From Mactra quadrangularis (taxonomy: Eukaryota > Mollusca > Bivalvia > Venerida > Mactridae): a stretch of DNA of 64,000 bases. The stretch covers positions 38,268,887 through 38,332,886 of the forward strand of contig CM046299.1 of assembly GCA_025267735.1 (NCBI GenBank), written 5' to 3'. The notes beneath the pieces are model-generated. The model was not told the DNA's origin. It ran no database searches and saw nothing but the letters and a program-made list of their open reading frames with translations. A program made the position numbers and the translations under genes. Shown in pieces: positions 1 through 11,053 of the stretch (positions are counted from its first letter, which is position 1; the number at the start of each line of letters is the position of its first letter).

Positions 1-647
1 ATATGTATATGTTCTATATTATTATAGTGATGTTTTTGCTATCCACCGGATGTCTTGTCTTTTTTTATAATACTATCATCTTTTTCTACTCTTCTTACTT
101 ACTTCTCCATTCTGTCATCATTCTAGCTCATGATATCATCATTCATCATTCAAAATTTAAACTGTATCAATGTGTGTACTTTATATGTATGAAAATGACT
201 AATAGTAAAATTATTTTCTGTAAATCTACACTGTTTTAGACTACTATTAAGTGTCTTACGACCAAATTCAGCTGTAAATCTATATTGTTATGTTAAATTG
301 TTGTAAGATTTTTGATGATATGCTTCCCAGTTTTTCCAAGGAATTAAGTATTGTAAATTAAGTATACAATGCAGTATTTAAAGGTTTTTGAAAACTTAAT
401 TATTGTCATTTTAAATGGTTATTGTGTTGAAATACTGTAATGCTAGCAATCTTTCAATCTTGTATTACATGGGAGACAACCACTGTGCTCTTATATCTTT
501 CTTACTTCCTTTATATCAGGAATTTAGTTAGATTAAAATTTTGTTCCTTAAAAGAGTGCTATATTTATTGTAACAGGTTTTAAGTTACTTGTAAAAGTGT
601 TTTTCATAGTTATTGCAATATATATTATCAATTTATTATATATATTG
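1..647. other. AT-rich stretch without a recognised gene
   Basis: I see no coding signal or recognisable repeat family here. The only structure is an AT-rich inverted repeat, with arms at about 613-627 and 636-650. Its right arm ends at the stop codon of the transposase fragment that follows on the minus strand. Confidence 0.5.
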
Positions 648-1166
648 CTAATATTGTGTCATAGCAATGGAATCTTCATTTACAGATTTTATTTCACCAC
701 ATATACTTTTAAAGCAAATCCCGTGTCTTTCTTTGAAACGGGATAACCAACCTTGTTTGGCATGAAATTCAGTTATGCCAAGTTTGTTAGCAAATTCGTC
801 GGGTTTCTGCAAAAGAATGGCGCCAGAAATGACGGCCCCATTATCTCTTGCGTTCGTAAACCAACGAATGAGAGCTGTTTCTAGCTCTTCCCACTTTCCA
901 ACCTTCGTAGTTTTTCTTTTTGGACCGTGGGTTGTGTATCCAGCTTTTATTGAATCAGCATTTTTTATCCATGTGGACAACGTGGATGAGCTGATCTCTA
1001 AATCTCTAGCAATTTCTGACTTAGATTTTCTTCCACTCTCAACTTCTAAAAGAGCTAAATATTGAATTCTATTGTCTTCACATCTAACTTTCTCTTTATA
1101 CCTTTCTTCCCCGTCGACGACATATTCCGATCTAGCTATCACCCCAGAATTAACCGGGTCCTTCAC
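648..1166 (-). pseudogene. Tigger/pogo-like transposase, N-terminal DNA-binding part only
   Basis: The 172-residue minus-strand frame looks like the DNA-binding half of a Tigger/pogo (TIGD4/6-like) transposase. About residues 38-68 form a first helix-turn-helix (SEIARDLEISSSTLSTWIKN). A basic GPKRK stretch follows. Residues about 92-160 match a CENP-B/Tc5-type second helix-turn-helix (GWLSRFKERHGICFKSICGE). The frame then stops, and the catalytic DDE domain is absent from the flanking DNA, so it cannot act as a transposase alone. The first ~15 residues come from a local tandem repeat (1128-1331), so the ATG at 1166 may not be the original start. A TIR-like terminus in the matching orientation lies at 11051, beyond the BEL/Pao insertion. 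A domesticated CENP-B-like protein is possible, but the truncation argues against it. Confidence 0.75.
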
Positions 1167-1331
1167 TAGATTACTCGGATTGTTGATTTTTGTTGATCCT
1201 CTTGTGTCCGATCTAGCTATCCCCTCAGAAAACTGAGTCCTTCACTAGATTACTAGGACTTGTGTTAATTAATAAATAATGACTGATCTAGTTATCCCCC
1301 TATATAAGGTCCTTCACCAGATTTTCCGGTA
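1128..1331. repeat. Three degenerate tandem units of 75-81 bp
   Basis: Units beginning near 1128, 1209 and 1284 share 'gatctagctatcccc' and 'ggtccttcactagatt'. The first unit overlaps the 5' end of the transposase frame. The array lies in what would be the 5' leader of the Tigger-like element. Confidence 0.7.
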
Positions 1332-1572
1332 AATTATTCTGTACGTAGTATAATACTTCAATTGAAATTTTGATTCTTGTGAATATAACGCATAGGTTGT
1401 AATGATTTTCTACAGTATATCACATGCCTTTTATAACGATTTAACGTCTATTCACTCAAATCAGTTTTTACAGGTAATGACATGTTTGTATTTAACAAGA
1501 TTCGTAAACAGATCTTGGCTACTACATTATCACAGTTTGATTAAATTTGATAAGTTTTCAAAGGCGAGTGAC

Positions 1573-1797
1573 TGTTCTATAGAGACCTCGAAAGGTCTAA
1601 AACTACTATTAAACGATAAAAACACTGCAAAACGTTTCACAATTTTATTCAGACATCTTGACTATTCTAGTACAGCATACTAAGAGGCGCCAAAATATGT
1701 GCTTGATTTATGTCAATAATCAGTTCTGATATTTAATCGAGCGACAGGACTATAATATTACGATCACGATTACCTCCCCTGAATTATCTCCCGAACA
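1573..1797 (-). repeat. 3' LTR of the BEL/Pao element
   Basis: Starts TGTTCTATAG and ends ATCTCCCGAACA on the plus strand. It differs from the other LTR only at about 1682 (A here, G there). Confidence 0.95.
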
Positions 1798-1798
1798 T

Positions 1799-1808
1799 AC
1801 TCCCCCTC
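1799..1808 (-). promoter_or_regulatory. Polypurine tract next to the 3' LTR
   Basis: The minus strand reads GAGGGGGAGT immediately before the 3' LTR, the expected place and composition for the plus-strand primer of an LTR element. Confidence 0.7.
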
Positions 1809-3287
1809 GTTGATGAACCGTGTTCATCAACATTTAATTACTTAAAACGATTAACGATATATAATGAGCATGCATCGATATTTGAGAGACACAGTTTTAG
1901 TATTCCTGTCAGTCGATTAAATTTACAAGAGTTTCAAAGTATATCTAACTAAATATACAGCAATGATCATAAACAAAACAAGAATATTAATAAGCTAACC
2001 CACCGAACCCTATGTGTAGAGAAGACAAACTTAACTATAAAAACAAAACAAAAATGTCGAACGATACAGATACATTGAATTCTTTACTATTACGATCATA
2101 GCACAATCAACTTCAATTAACTATTAATATAACCTTCCATAACAAAAATTGGAAGTCCTAATGAACAATGATCCAAGCAACTATTTTGAAAAACTTAACC
2201 CACATTTAGCAAGGACGTTAAATTGTCTAGAAACCCATACTAATTCAAATAATGCTATTACGTAAATATCCCATAATTTGAACTCTTACAAAACTATCTC
2301 CAATGAAACGCAAATTTTTACATATTTTTCTTAACAAAAAATTTTGCATGTATCAGTCCCGATAATTCAGCAACATCAAACAATTGTAATACTATTACTT
2401 ATTACAAAAACTTACAAGAATAATAACTATTATTCAATAACATTAAACAAAAGTAATATTTTTACTTAATACAAAAAAAAACCACAAGAATAATAACAAT
2501 TATTCAGCAACATCATACAAAACTTATACTATTACCTTATGCAAAGGAGCCCTCAAAATTAATTATTCAGTTATTCTATTAACCCAATATTTATAATGCT
2601 ATATTAAACAATTTGCAAAAGGCGGTATTTACTTCTTAACCATTGCAAGTACTAGCAATATCAAATTAAAGACACATAATTCTCTCTGCAGTAAATACCA
2701 AACAGTGTAACACACTTATAAATACAATCTATTTACAAAATATTATAACGATAGAAGATCCAACACAGGTCTCGATGTATACTATAGATTATAGAAAGAT
2801 ATACAAGGGTGGAAGCTGAAAGTTTTGAAAATACTGAAAAACTACTTTCAAAACTCTGAAATAATCAAATTTCATATAAACTGCAAAGAGTAATTTATTC
2901 TAAAAATAGACAAACCAGTATTAATACTAAAAACCCTCAGCTTCACCCATTGAAAATATAATATACAAATATGGTATGCAACTTATATTTTTCAAATCAT
3001 CAAACTAACATATTGTACCTAAAATATCAACATCAAATATATAACAAGACCTATATAACAGACTTATTCTTTGACTTTAAGTTAACTATTAACTCATTTC
3101 ATGTATAATCTGTGACATAAGAATACAAGGGAATAAACAATGACCGAGTCATACATCCTTGACATACATATGTAAAACAATGCAATGTTCTATATAATTA
3201 ATTTTTATGACAACTTCCTGCAACACCCTTAAACTATAAGTTTAACTAATCAAGGTAAGTACACTATTGAGCAGTATCTACATATAC
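1809..3287. other. Non-coding 3' part of the BEL/Pao element
   Basis: About 1.5 kb of AT-rich DNA without a coding signal. Near 2360-2530 a ~70-bp unit (containing 'acaagaataataac(t/a)attattca') occurs twice in tandem, with a partial third. Confidence 0.55.
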
Positions 3288-6200
3288 AATATCGAGGGGT
3301 TACTGCCAGAACATGCTATATACCATTTTTTCCAATTTTCACTTTTTTACATTTTCTGAAAGTGCATTTCAATCCGCATATTTTGCACTAATTCACAAGA
3401 TCATATCTTAATTACAAGTAACATTATATAATAAAAACCAAACCAGCTATCTTTCTAACCTTGTAATACCTACATGCCAAATCAGACTATATGTACATAG
3501 CTGGTAACTTTTAACATTGAAACAACAATCAATGGAACCAGAACATTCTATAACAAGATAGCTCATTTTGGCATGAAGGGTATTACTATCAAATAATACT
3601 TTTGAAAATGCCAAAACGTGCTATCGTCAGATAGGTGGTTTTGTTTGGCAGAATAGAACATATTTTAGAAACATTTGTTAATGCTAAAACAAGCCATATT
3701 GATATAGCTGCCACACTTATACTCTGTAGCAGTAATTTAATCAGCTAAAACCATCTACATTGGGATAGAGCTCTTTGGCAGAAACACATCTTTAACTTAA
3801 TGTTATGTTTTGGTGCTCTAAACCAGTTATGTAAAGAAATGTCAGTTTGACCTAGCGGTCAGTTTGCTTTGTTTTGATAAATAGGAAGTGATAAGAAGCT
3901 ATTATAAATAACAATAATGTTTAATTGTAAACAAAATGTTTTCCAGGCATTAAACATTATCATACTGATTATGCTATAATTTTGGGAAGACCTTTACAAA
4001 ATGATTTTGGTTTAAAAAAACTCAATGAAGCTGTTAAATATTAACAACAAAAGTTGTGTAGGGTTGCATAATTTCATTTTTTAAGATTTCTTAGTTTTCG
4101 TATACTTAAATGATTTTTTTAGTAAAGTTTTGTATAACAGGACTCCTCATGGCATGAACTTATCAGATTGTATATCTTTCAAATTAAACAAAATCCAAAT
4201 AATAATGTTTTTTTTTTTTTTGTATACACTTGTAAACAATTAAATGTATATAGTAAGAAAAGTTAAGTTTTTACGTGGGATTTTACTTTAAACAACTAGT
4301 CAATTTTGTAACTAATGAGGCCTAATAACTTAATTTCTGTTGGATAATAGCACCCATACTATTTGTATTTTAGATGAATTAAGAATGAAATGATTGGTCT
4401 TAAACTAATCACGGAAATACATGAAAATTAACCTGCTGTGCAAAGTCATCAGATCATTAAAATTGTTTAATACCGTATAGAGAAATGACGAATAAGCAAG
4501 CAACACCAGATAATGTCCTGGAAGCTACTTCACTGATGATTAAAAACATTAACATATGAATCACTTCACGGATTACTGAATGGAAACATGTACCCACAAA
4601 TTGATATAACGAAATAAAATTCATAACAATCTGTACATCAACACAAAAAGGCAAATATTTAATAAAAGAAACGAACATAATGGTAAGCATATAATACTAT
4701 GGTAACAAAATGTGTTGACAGACAATGCTTGGATGACATATTTAAATCAGATAGTCTGATGATGAAGATATCGCACTCAAAGAGAACATTTGTTCACCAA
4801 ATACTGGAAATTTATTAAACTTAATTAGCCATATATATCATAAATGGAAATAGCAACAAGCTAAAGACAATAAAATACAAAAATAAGAAAAACTGTAGGC
4901 TACAAATTATCTCAAAGACATTTTTAAAATAAACGCAACTGTGTACAGTTTGAGTATGGAAATGGCAAGATGTTTTATGAGGTCATAATTATATAGATGG
5001 GAAATGGTTTTTTAATGTAAATAGTGATCAAAAACTATTCAGTCACTATAGGTGGGTTTAATGTTTTTTATTCAGATAACTGTGGTGGATGACATAGGAA
5101 TAAAAACATATGTTAACCACACCAAGATCTCTTTTGTATATCCTTTTAAAGCACATATATAGGAATTTCAATTATAATAGTCCAATTATATGAAAGTATT
5201 TATACAGACATTATGAAGGTACATTTTGTGACCATTATAATTATCAACAAATATTATTTCACCCCAGCTTCATTTTGTGTTACAAATAGTTTACATTTCA
5301 GTAAGATTCTGTTAAAGTTTAGAAACTAGCTTCACGACAAGCTGTATTCAAAATAATTTTAACTATTTAACCTGGTGCTTGCTTCTTAAGGTTTGCATTT
5401 GATGAAGATATTCTCTTGGTCAAATCAAATACAAATAAAAACTAGTCAACACTGACAAATGCTAAACAAGTTACTAAGTTTTCTGCTGAACATTACATTT
5501 TGACAGAAAGGACCTTTGCAAAGAAATAACCAGCTAAATTATTTTATTATATTGACAAAATGTACATTAACCTTCAAACAGTGTTAAAAAGGTAGTTTGC
5601 TGGTGTTAAAAACACAAGAAAACTTAAGAAAATGTTAAGAAATTTACATATTGAGACTTGAAAAACCTTATCAATAGCTCTATGAGTCACAATATCTCGT
5701 ACATGTATTAGATTTTGAGAATTGACTGTCTAAGTATTTGGGTATTTGACTGGATGTGCCTTACAAGAATGCAATATAGCACAATTTAGCATCTTATTGA
5801 CTCTAAAATATTGTTTAAGTACACCTCATTGTTGAGCCATAAGCAGCTATAAGCTTGTGTAATGTTCTGGTCCCGTTTATTTGCTATATTCTACATTAAG
5901 TGTCTCTGCCAATACAACCTATCAATATATAGAATGTTTTGGCACAATTCATGCCATTCCAATACATTTTTTAATGCATGCTATCTTTTTATAGCATGTT
6001 TTGGTACAATAAGTTTTAAACAGAAATTAAAAATTTCATTCAACCAAAACCAGCTATGTGACTATAGCATGTTTTGGCATGAATGTATTACATATTTAGA
6101 TGCCTATTTTCAGAGCCAGAACAATTCTAGCTATTTGTGACTATGTTAATAAAGATAATGTTAAAAAACATATATCATATTGTCAATGACATAAATATGA

Positions 6201-6322
6201 ATAACTCCACTGCGTGAAATTTTCAAAATATCATTTTTTTATCATTTGAAACAGAAAAATGTTCCTCCTGAAAAATTTCAAAATATGGACATAGCAGGTT
6301 CTGGCAATAACCCCTCGATATG
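3288..6322. mobile_element. 3-kb non-coding inverted-repeat element with internal motif arrays
   Basis: The ends are inverted repeats: ATATCGAGGGGTTACTGCC near 3289, and the reverse complement of ATATCGAGGGGTTATTGCC near 6320, with similarity over about 35 bp and weakly beyond. Toward both ends a motif near TGCCAAAACATGCTATA recurs in both orientations: near 3305, 3438, 3475, 3535, 3550 and 3608 on the left, and near 5932, 5995, 6050, 6063, 6115 and 6287 on the right. It is also part of the terminal repeat. There is no credible reading frame. The layout suits a non-autonomous cut-and-paste transposon whose transposase binds repeated subterminal sites. The superfamily is unknown and I could not fix a target duplication. 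Confidence 0.65.
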
Positions 6323-7350
6323 TTACAAATATATCATTATCATGAAACATCAAATGACATGGTCATGAAATACTCTCAATGCACAATGTAATGTCGTTAC
6401 ACAATCAAATAACACAGACAACTTCACGACTTGTCAGATACTCGGACCAGACAATAAGTAACTTTATACTACGAATTTCAAATGAGCTAGGCATGTATAG
6501 GTTCAAATCCTGCCAACGACGCTTTGTCCAACTAGCAGGGACATGGTAGTTTACTATATTACAAATATTACCTGACAACAAAAACATTATTTTATCATCA
6601 AAATACATCTAATACTCTTCACAAATATATTGTAAATTTATAACCCCTGGAGCAAACCAGTATATTTATACATTGAGACAAGTCATATTATATCAATAAA
6701 CACCAAGTATGTATACATTTACAAATCATATTATATCAATCATCACTATTAATGTGCTTTTAGATCTATCATACTCTACATATTATATACAAGTCAAATC
6801 AACTGGAATCAAACCAGTGTTCACTATTTCAATACAACACAAACTGGTTCAAAGACTGAGGGGAGCAACAATTGTAAAGTTGAACCATAAACTTGTACCT
6901 GTACTATTTTCACCATTTATCAAATATATAGTTAAAAAACGTAAACATAGTACCCGACTTTTCATGAATCTACCCATCCAAGTAATATAAGTAGCTAGAT
7001 TCCAACATGCATGAAACATTAAACCTTTTTGTCAATTGTAATATACTGTTACAATAAAAAATACATATAATACAATATAATACAATATAAGGTCTTCTTC
7101 TTGATCTTCATCCAGTTCATAATTCCACAATGGAAATAACAGTTTGTCTATGTTTATTATACGCGCAGTATTTAAATTTAAAATTTAGTTACTGATACAT
7201 TTTTCCCCTGAAAAAGAAGTAATGTCAGTCTATTTTTCGAATAGCTAAAATGCTAACACTAAATTATTTATCATAATATATTCCAACCCTGAAAAAGAAT
7301 AAAAGTTTGTCTCTTTTTCTAAGAAATGACTACTCAATGACTATAATCAA
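6323..7350. other. Non-coding BEL/Pao stretch between pol and the nested element
   Basis: AT-rich, without coding signal. Two similar pyrimidine-rich segments around 'cctgaaaaagaa' occur near 7206 and 7288. Confidence 0.5.
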
Positions 7351-10300
7351 TTATGAATTATCACAATTTTCCACTATTAAACTCAATCTGGTAATTGGTC
7401 GTCTGTAGGTACTCTCCCTGACTTTGACATCAACCACACGAATACGATTATCTGGTCCAGGATATATGTGAGTCACAATTCCAAACCTCCAATGACCCTT
7501 TTGAATATCGGAATCTAACACAAGAACGACATCACCAATTTTGAAATCACGACTTTCTCTTCGCCATTTTTCTCGTTTTCCCAATGTTGGCAGATATTCA
7601 CGAATCCAATGTTTTCAAAAATTACTTAATGACAATTGAATAAGTCTCCACCTATGTCTTACATCATCGTTTGTAACAAACAGATTTGTCAATCTACTTT
7701 GGTTTTGAATCCAGTACATAACATTCATACTATCTAAGCTGAATACACATGATTCAATACTAATATTCAGTGCTGAACATACAGCTAATGTTAATTCCAG
7801 TCCTAAAACAGTATCCATAAGTTCTAACCGAGGTATGGTATGTGACTTCAAAGGAGCTACCCTTCCTTTTGCAGCAATTAATTGAGATCTATTGGTTCTT
7901 CTATCGGTACAATAGGTGGCCGCCCCGTATGCTGTACTAGAAGAGTCCACGATATCATTAACTGCAGGATTTTGTTTCGATGGAACATGACACCATTGAC
8001 TATGAGAAGTTTCTTGATGTATAAACCCAATGCTATTTGCAACGAACAAAAATAGCATAAATGACAAGACAGCAATAGCATTCATACTGAATCGAAGCAA
8101 CACATTAAACAGTTCATTCTGTAACTTTGGTCCCTGATAACTAACATCACATAATGAGTAATTGTCACACTTTGCTGACGCATCAAAAACCAATCTCACT
8201 TTTGTAGTGGACTTATCTGGACGAAGTACAGGAAAATGAGGAAGATACCATTTCGTTTCCTCTGAATTTCTCATAACTTTAGAAATATATCCTTTGCTTT
8301 CGTAACTATCAACAATAGAATTATAAGCTGTATCTAGTTCAGGATTTTTCATTAATTTTCTCTCCACACTTTTCAATCTACTATAAGCATAATCATAGTT
8401 GTCTTGTAACTGTGACTTGTCTTGTTTCCATGGTAATTTTACTTTATATCTACTATTTATATTGTCATACTCTAAATTGTCCTTAATGCTGTCAATAACA
8501 TTTCTATCTTGATTACTTAACGAGTGTTTAGTCGGAATGGTTTCTACTTCCCAAAACTTTTTCAAACTGTTGTTTATTTCAAGGTTATCTCCCTTTAATG
8601 TTGAATGAAATGTAAACAATGTAGTATCAGAATGATTAATGGACCGGTCATAAATTCCAACACATGTCCAACCTAACGGTGTTAGTCTAGCTGTGGGAGA
8701 ACCTATTTCACCCTGTAGTTCAGCTACTGATGTATGTAGTTCAGCATAGTCCAAACCTATCAATAAATCTATCCTTGATTTCCTACTAACTGATGGAAAT
8801 TTCAAATCTTTCAAGTGACTAAATTTATATGAATGTTTATTCCAATCCACAGGTTTAAGACCTCCGGTGACTTGCTGGGTAGTGCGAGCTTGCATGGATA
8901 CTTTAGTTTTCCTATCAAGACTACTCAGTTCAAACTTGACTAACATAGTTTTCATATTTTCACACCTTCCATTCAATGTACTTATTCGAACATTTTCTAT
9001 TGTGTTACTAAGTCCTAATTGGTCAGCAATTTCCTTATTTACGTAGGTTCCGGTACTTCCGTCATCCAATAAAGCATTCACCATAATATCATATCCATTT
9101 GCAGATACTATAACAGGTATTGTTCTTAAACTGATGTTTTGATTTTGAGCACTCACATATGTTTGATTGTCTTGAGATGACACAATACTTGTCCTATTAA
9201 ATTCACTAGCATTTGGATTCAATTGTTTATGTAGCAATCTGTGATGAAATTTGTCACAATTGTTAAGTCCACATTTCCTTGACCTACGACAACGTTTTCC
9301 AATGTGATTATCACCAAGACATCTAAAACACAGTTTTAAAAACTTAGTTTTATCCCATCTTTCTTCAATACTTAAGCTTTTGAATGTATCACAGTTCCAT
9401 ACACCATGTGTCCCATTACATATCTTACATAATCGTTCATTACTAACATAAGTTTTTTGAACTGTAGATTTTTCCTGTTTACTATCTAATCCATTTTTGG
9501 TTTCTAACGCAGTATTTCTAAATTGTGATTCCATTAAAATCCAGTTTTTCAAATTAATAATATTTTCACTCTCTGAATTTTCACAAAGCCAACGTTGAAA
9601 ACGTACAATCATTGATTCTGGCAGTTTTTTAAGTAATTGTAAGTACATGAAGCTGCTTTCAAGGTCACTTGTGTTGTTCTCTTGCATGTTCACAATAGAA
9701 ATGTCCAATAAATCTGCATATTTTTCTATAATCTTTGCATTTTCATACCTTATAACAGGAAATTTATCAAGTTCCTCCAGAAAACGATTAATTTTACGAC
9801 GTTCTCCACCATATTTTCTTTCAAGTCTGGATTTGGCTGCCTCGTAAGCTACTGCAGAGTGACCTAATCCTTCAATAGCATGAAGTGCATCTCCACCCAA
9901 ATACTGACGTAATTGAAGAAATTTATATTCAGGAGTGGCGTTAGTACTATCAATACATGACATAAATGCACTATGCCAAAATTCAAATGATTTTTTGTCA
10001 CCAGTAAACACAGGAATAGACACTCTTTGCAACTGTTTGTACATGTCACTAGTATGGTCATTTTTAACAACAACGGGTGTACTCACTGAGGTATTAGACA
10101 TAGTATCCTGTTTATAATCCAAAAGTACATTTTGACACCTTTCTTCCACTGCTTCAGCTTCACTAGCTAATTTTAACATGTCCTCATTTCTCTTTAATGA
10201 CTCAAACAAAACAATTAATTCCTGTATAAGTCCCAACACCTCATTTTGACAAAGTTCAATTTGGTCAACAACTGAACGAATAACAAATTTATCCTTCTCT

Positions 10301-10464
10301 TCATCGTCACATAAGTCCTTGTATTTGTTGCATAAACGAGTAAGCCTAGCCTTGCACCTAGACTTCTTTAATTTCAACGAAGCAATATTACTGTCACAAT
10401 TTTCAGCCATGTGGTCGGCATCTTCGACCTCGTGGCTCGGCGAAGCCTTCGACGGTGAACTCAT
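7351..10464 (-). pseudogene. BEL/Pao Gag-Pol with rearranged pol and an in-frame stop
   Basis: The frame runs 949 codons from the ATG at 10464 to a TGA at 7615-7617. It then stays open in the same frame to 7351, ending in a DUF5641-type integrase tail (WRRESRDFKIGDVVLVLDS). The TGA stands where relatives have Trp, so one base change broke the frame. Domains: coiled-coil Gag start; DUF1759-type Gag core (about residues 150-220); zinc knuckles (CKICNGTHGVWNC near 347 and a Cys/His cluster to about 412); an aspartic protease with LLDDGSTGTYV near 465; RT fingers ending LQNELFNVLLRF near 800. The RT palm with its catalytic Asp pair is missing. A short piece normally found after RNase H (SQWCHVPSKQNPA) follows instead. 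RNase H comes next (DSSSTAYGAATY near 838), and then the frame jumps straight to the integrase tail, so the integrase core is absent. Confidence 0.9.
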
Positions 10465-10523
10465 TTTCTCGAGAAATGTCCGATAAATGACATTAAAACA
10501 TAGTCCAAAGTAGTTTAACCTCG

Positions 10524-10534
10524 CTCTGCTACCA
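10524..10534 (-). promoter_or_regulatory. Primer-binding site, initiator tRNA-Met-like
   Basis: Five bases inside the 5' LTR the minus strand reads TGGTAGCAGAG. This is complementary to the CCA end of eukaryotic initiator tRNA-Met (CTCTGCTACCA). The match is 11 bases and then fails. The tRNA sequence is established knowledge; use as primer is inferred. Confidence 0.65.
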
Positions 10535-10539
10535 TTAAA

Positions 10540-10764
10540 TGTTCTATAGAGACCTCGAAAGGTCTAAAACTACTATTAAACGATAAAAACACTGCAAAAC
10601 GTTTCACAATTTTATTCAGACATCTTGACTATTCTAGTACAGCATACTGAGAGGCGCCAAAATATGTGCTTGATTTATGTCAATAATCAGTTCTGATATT
10701 TAATCGAGCGACAGGACTATAATATTACGATCACGATTACCTCCCCTGAATTATCTCCCGAACA
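10540..10764 (-). repeat. 5' LTR of the BEL/Pao element
   Basis: A 225-bp direct copy of 1573-1797, immediately followed by the GTGAC duplicate. It would hold the promoter on the minus strand. Confidence 0.95.
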
Positions 10765-10789
10765 GTGACTCGTCAAACAATAGGCTATT

Positions 10790-11051
10790 CATCGGATATT
10801 GATACCTAGCCGTGAAAGGTGAAAATTTTCAAAAATCAATACTTTGAGCCAGCGCGTAATTTCCAAGTGATTTTATCATTGACGGGACTTGAAATCCAGC
10901 TCGAGTTAACGTAAAATTTGAGCCAACGCATTTTGAGTTATCGCATCTTTTTTAAATGCATTTTAGAGTAAATTCGATTGGGACCGAGACATTGTCTCGA
11001 GCGAAACCGTAATTACGAGCGAGCGCGTTTTGAGCGAACGCGAATGGACTG
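10790..11051 (-). repeat. Terminal/subterminal region of the Tigger-like element
   Basis: The stretch contains recurrent variants of 'gag(c/t)(g/c)aacgcg' and 'cgagcgcgttttgagcg'. It ends in the CAGTCC terminus next to TA. The repeated short motif is typical of transposase-binding subterminal repeats, an inference from the pattern. Confidence 0.55.
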
Positions 11052-11053
11052 TA

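Larger units (their letters stand above)
1573..10764 (-). mobile_element. BEL/Pao LTR retrotransposon, recent but internally deleted
   Basis: Two 225-bp direct repeats (1573-1797 and 10540-10764) begin TG, end CA and differ at one base. Both outer flanks carry GTGAC (1568-1572 and 10765-10769), a 5-bp target duplication as expected for BEL/Pao. On the minus strand the order is 5' LTR, primer-binding site, gag-protease-rearranged pol (10464-7351), a 5.5-kb non-coding part, a purine tract and the 3' LTR. Near-identical LTRs imply recent insertion. Yet pol lacks the reverse transcriptase active-site region and the integrase core, so the copy was probably mobilised by enzymes from an intact relative. 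A 3-kb inverted-repeat element is nested at 3288-6322. Confidence 0.92.
648..11051 (-). mobile_element. Tigger/pogo-like DNA transposon split by a BEL/Pao insertion
   Basis: The right end (minus-strand 5' end) starts CAGTCCATTCGCGTTCGC at 11051 and is followed by TA at 11052-11053, as expected for a TA-targeting Tc1/mariner/pogo element. The transposase fragment (648-1166) reads away from this end. The BEL/Pao element (1573-10764) sits between them with its own GTGAC target duplication. Without it, the leader from terminus to transposase would be about 0.7 kb. No matching left terminus is visible, so the element is truncated or its left end lies outside the window. That the two parts belong to one element is inferred from orientation. 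Confidence 0.6.

Noticed and set aside
6405..6608. tRNA or SINE B box ('ggttcaaatcc' near 6498)
   Set aside because: No A box at the right distance and no SINE body follows; a single 11-base match is too weak.
9647..10117. Plus-strand frames of 60-66 codons
   Set aside because: They lie antisense to the Gag domain and have no family features.
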